From Pseudomonadota bacterium (GTDB taxonomy: Bacteria > Pseudomonadota > Alphaproteobacteria > Caulobacterales > Caulobacteraceae): 7,195 bases of DNA. Every line of letters begins with the position of its first letter. Position 1 is the first letter of the stretch. The notes beneath the pieces were generated by a model that saw nothing but the letters and a program-made list of their open reading frames with translations, did no database searches and was not told the origin of the DNA. Below, piece after piece: positions 4,817 through 7,195 of this stretch. A program made the translations under genes and the position numbers. The stretch lies in NCBI GenBank assembly GCA_023445955.1, contig JAEXJH010000183.1, positions 1 through 7,195 of the forward strand, given 5' to 3'.

Positions 4817-6409
4817 TCAGCCTAAGTCTTGCGCGCGTGCAATAGAGGAAAAGGATTTACCTGTCAGGCGGCGAGCTGACGCAACCGCAGATATCAGTAG
4901 AAACGCTATAAACGCGAGATTCCCGAAGTTATCGAAGGGTGTAACCTCACCCATCGCCGGTATTTGCGCATCGATCACGCCGCTTCTTCCTAAATCGAGT
5001 CGGCTACCCGACATGATTCGACCGCGCGCATCGATTACAGCGCTGACACCGGTGGGCGTGGCGCGCAGAATTGGCTTGGCGCTTTCGATGGCGCGATAGC
5101 TGGCCAGGTTCAGGTGCTGCAACGGCCCGGAGGTGACGCCGAACCAGGCGTCGTTCGAAATGTTGATCAAGACCCGGACGTTCTTGTCGGGTCGCGCCAG
5201 GCCTGGGAACAGGCTCTCGTAGCAGATCAGCGGCTGGACCAGCAGGTCGGGCGTCACCCGCAGCGGGGCCGGGCGCGGGCCGGTGGCGAAGCCGTCGCCC
5301 AGGTGCGCCAGGCTCTTGAAGCCGATCAGGGTCAGGAACTTCTCGGCCGGCAGGTACTCGCCGAACGGCACCAGTCGGTGCTTGTCATAGACCCCGACCA
5401 TCTCGAGATCAGTCGCGGTGCGGCGCAGGGCGATCAGGCTGTTGTAGTAGGTCGGCTTGTCGAGCGGCCCCTCGTAGCGATAGCCGCCGATCAGCAGCAG
5501 CTGGCCCGGCTGCAGACTGTCGACGATCGCCTGGCGCACCCAGGTCCCGGGCGCGAGATAGTCGTTGGTCGCGGCGGGCAGCGCCCCTTCCGGCCAGATG
5601 ACGATGTCGGCGGGCCTGTCCTTGTAGGGCGTGGCGGTCAGCGAGACGTAGGACTGGACGATCTGCGAGAAGCGGACAGCGTCCCACTTGGCGTCCTGCT
5701 GGATGTCGGCCTGGACGATGCGGACCGTGGTCGGCGGTCCCTTGACCAATGGCCGCGACTGCACCACCGCGCCATAGCCATAGAGCGCCACCAGACCAGC
5801 AGCGGCCAAGCCCAGCGCAATCTTGCCGGCCTTGCCCTCGCGCCAGACGGCCGGTGCGGCGGCGATGGCCACGGTGATCCAGGTCAGGCCGTACGCGCCG
5901 ACCACCACCGCGAACTGCGACGGCCAGGAGCCCGCTCGCCAGGTCTCGCCCGGCAGGTTCCAGGGAAAGCCGGTCAGGATGTGGCCCCGCGTCCACTCCA
6001 GCGCCGCGAAGGCGCCGGCGAAGGTCAGGACCCGCCAGGCGCTCGCCGGCCGGACCTTGCGATAGATGAGGGCCGCCAAGCCCCAGAACAGCGCCAGGCC
6101 CGAAGCCATGGCCGCCACGGCGAACGGCGCCATCCAACCCTGGTTGGCGGCGTCGACCATGAAGGCCTCGCCGATCCACCAGGTGCCGAGCCCGAAATAG
6201 CCGACGCCCGCCAGCCAGCCGCGCCAGAAGGCCGAACGCAGCGGCCTGGTCTCGTTGACGTCGTCCAGCAGATGGAGAAGCGCGGCATAGCCCAGCAGAC
6301 CCGGCAGCACCCCGAACGGCGGATGGGCCAGGGCGGCGGCGAGACCGGCCAGCAGGGCCAGCAGCGGACCGCTCCAGGCCTTCGCGCGGAAGGTCGCCCA
6401 AGCCGTCAC
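4817..6409 (-). CDS. lnt: Apolipoprotein N-acyltransferase
   Basis: Lnt is the inner-membrane enzyme that adds the third acyl chain to the N-terminal cysteine of lipoproteins. The 530-residue protein has an N-terminal multi-helix membrane domain (about 12-215) and a periplasmic nitrilase-like domain (about 225-485). The Glu-Lys-Cys triad is visible as E274 in IWPEG, K343 in YDKHRLVPFGEYLP and C396 in LICYES. A final membrane helix lies around 497-512 (NLAFIAFLLISAVA). The start is GTG at 6409, which overlaps the corC TGA as GTGA; the nearest GAGGA is about 12 bases away, so translation probably depends on coupling to corC. The last 75 or so codons differ from the rest: GC near 55 percent and several rare codons. 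The protein motifs there are still normal, so the enzyme looks intact. Confidence 0.97.
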   Translation of the reverse strand: MTAWATFRAKAWSGPLLALLAGLAAALAHPPFGVLPGLLGYAALLHLLDDVNETRPLRSAFWRGWLAGVGYFGLGTWWIGEAFMVDAANQGWMAPFAVAAMASGLALFWGLAALIYRKVRPASAWRVLTFAGAFAALEWTRGHILTGFPWNLPGETWRAGSWPSQFAVVVGAYGLTWITVAIAAAPAVWREGKAGKIALGLAAAGLVALYGYGAVVQSRPLVKGPPTTVRIVQADIQQDAKWDAVRFSQIVQSYVSLTATPYKDRPADIVIWPEGALPAATNDYLAPGTWVRQAIVDSLQPGQLLLIGGYRYEGPLDKPTYYNSLIALRRTATDLEMVGVYDKHRLVPFGEYLPAEKFLTLIGFKSLAHLGDGFATGPRPAPLRVTPDLLVQPLICYESLFPGLARPDKNVRVLINISNDAWFGVTSGPLQHLNLASYRAIESAKPILRATPTGVSAVIDARGRIMSGSRLDLGRSGVIDAQIPAMGEVTPFDNFGNLAFIAFLLISAVASARRLTGKSFSSIARAQDLG

Positions 6410-7195
6410 GAGGCGGCGACGTCCTCGGCGACCGGCGTCGGGGCCGGCGATGAGACACCCCGCACCCGCACCCGGCGCACCCGGCGCGGATCGGCCTCGA
6501 CCACTTCGAACTCGTAGCCGTCGGGATGGGCGATCACCTCGCCGCGCTGCGGCACGCGGCCGGCCAGGGCGACGACCAGGCCGGCGACCGTGTCGATGTC
6601 CTCTTCCATGTCGGAAGGCGCCAGCTCCAGCCCGAGGGCCGCTTCCAGCTCCTCCAGCGGCGCGCGGGCGTCGGCGTCGAACACCCCGCCCGGACGGGCC
6701 ACGATCGAGGCCGCCGCGGCGTCGTCATGCTCGTCGTCGATCTCGCCGACCACCGCCTCGATCAGGTCCTCCATTGAGACCAGGCCATCGGTGCCGCCGA
6801 ACTCGTCGATGACGAGGGCCATGTGAATCCGGCTGGTGCGCATGCGGAGCAGGAGGTCGGCGGCCTTCATCGAAGCGGGCACGTATAACGCATCGCGGCG
6901 CAGCTTGTTCAGCACGACGTCGCCGGGCGCGGGGCGCTTGGCCTCGTCGGACAGCAGGCGGAAGATGTCTTTCACGTGGACGACGCCGACCGGGTCGTCG
7001 AGGGTCTCGCGATAGATCGGCATCCGCGAGTGCTCGGCTTCGGCGAACTGGGCGACCACGGTCTCGAACGGGGTCGAGAGCTCGACCGAGACGATGTCGG
7101 CGCGCGGGGTCATGACGTCGGCGACGCGCAGGGTCTGGAAGGCCTCGGCCTGGTCGACGATGTCGACGGCGCCCGTGGCCGGCGGCGGCTCGGGC
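6406..7195 (-). CDS. corC: CorC/YbeX-type CBS-domain protein (HlyC/TlyC family), 5' end outside window
   Basis: The frame is open from the right edge to TGA at 6406-6408 and encodes about 262 residues of a protein near 290 in E. coli. The first codons in the window (with DQAEAFQTLRVADV) lead directly into MTPRADIVSVEL, a conserved internal motif, so the ATG at 7113 is not the true start. Order of parts: a CBS domain pair (MTPRADIV to HVKDIFRLL, then LYVPASMKAADLLLRMRTSRIHMALVIDEFGGTDGLVSMEDLIEAVVGEI), then a CorC_HlyC-type transporter-associated domain (FDADARAPLEELEAALGL to the end). No membrane domain is visible. E. coli CorC/YbeX was linked to Mg2+ and cobalt transport and, through its neighbours, to ribosome and RNA metabolism; the biochemical role is unsettled. 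The pairing with lnt is widespread, and the genes overlap by 4 bases. Confidence 0.93.
   Translation of the reverse strand, partial: PEPPPATGAVDIVDQAEAFQTLRVADVMTPRADIVSVELSTPFETVVAQFAEAEHSRMPIYRETLDDPVGVVHVKDIFRLLSDEAKRPAPGDVVLNKLRRDALYVPASMKAADLLLRMRTSRIHMALVIDEFGGTDGLVSMEDLIEAVVGEIDDEHDDAAAASIVARPGGVFDADARAPLEELEAALGLELAPSDMEEDIDTVAGLVVALAGRVPQRGEVIAHPDGYEFEVVEADPRRVRRVRVRGVSSPAPTPVAEDVAAS

Noticed and set aside
4829..4842. TTGCGCGCGTGCAA near-palindrome upstream of praR as an autoregulatory operator
   Set aside because: It lies in lnt coding sequence, is imperfect, and GC-rich alternating sequence makes such palindromes common; nothing else supports it.
4791..5099. 102-residue plus-strand ORF in the AT-richer end of lnt
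   Set aside because: Considered because of the odd composition, but it has no recognisable family and lies opposite well-conserved Lnt sequence.
5114..6517. 467-residue plus-strand ORF opposite lnt and the corC end
   Set aside because: Arg/Gly/Gln-rich translation with no recognisable domain; it spans the junction of two real minus-strand genes and is a GC-bias shadow.

Overview
This is a GC-rich (roughly two thirds G+C) chromosomal window from an alphaproteobacterium, most likely Caulobacter or a close relative in the Caulobacteraceae. The evidence is protein-level resemblance (from memory) of RimP, NusA, MetK and Ppa to Caulobacter versions, the strong G/C third-position bias, a paired repeat of a type I associate with Caulobacter and other alphaproteobacterial intergenic regions, and the gene order. 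No search could be run, so the genus is an inference.

Layout, read along the minus strand from the right edge: corC/ybeX (partial; its start lies beyond the window), lnt (overlaps corC by 4 nt as GTGA), a PraR/PhrR-like XRE regulator, metK (TTG start, behind its own predicted promoter and operator-like palindrome), a hairpin terminator, and trmB. A 110-bp dimeric intergenic repeat (2130-2240) then separates the convergent 3' ends of trmB (minus) and ppa (plus). The ppa gene is divergent from rimP-nusA (minus), and nusA runs off the left edge. The corC-lnt-praR-metK-trmB and rimP-nusA blocks follow an order common in alphaproteobacteria as I remember it; ppa sits between them on the opposite strand.

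The genes are housekeeping. NusA and RimP serve transcription elongation and 30S maturation. Ppa removes pyrophosphate. TrmB methylates tRNA G46 using SAM, which MetK makes. Lnt finishes lipoprotein maturation, CorC is a CBS-domain protein usually paired with lnt, and the XRE protein is a regulator related to ones known in rhizobia. I see no RNA genes, CRISPR array, insertion sequence or phage genes, and no gene-free stretch longer than about 250 bases.

I found no novel defence or mobile system. The most interesting signals are non-coding: (1) a strong Rho-independent terminator between a near-consensus promoter and rimP, which looks like an attenuator for rimP-nusA; (2) a 20-bp imperfect palindrome filling most of the metK promoter spacer and overlapping its -10 box, suggesting SAM-responsive control; (3) a six-codon ORF whose stop overlaps the metK TTG start; (4) a tail-to-tail repeat dimer in which one copy has lost exactly one internal hairpin; (5) an abrupt drop in GC and a cluster of rare codons in the last 75 or so codons of lnt; and (6) two GANTC (CcrM-type) sites in the rimP/ppa intergenic region, one on the rimP -35 box and one in the ppa ribosome-binding region.
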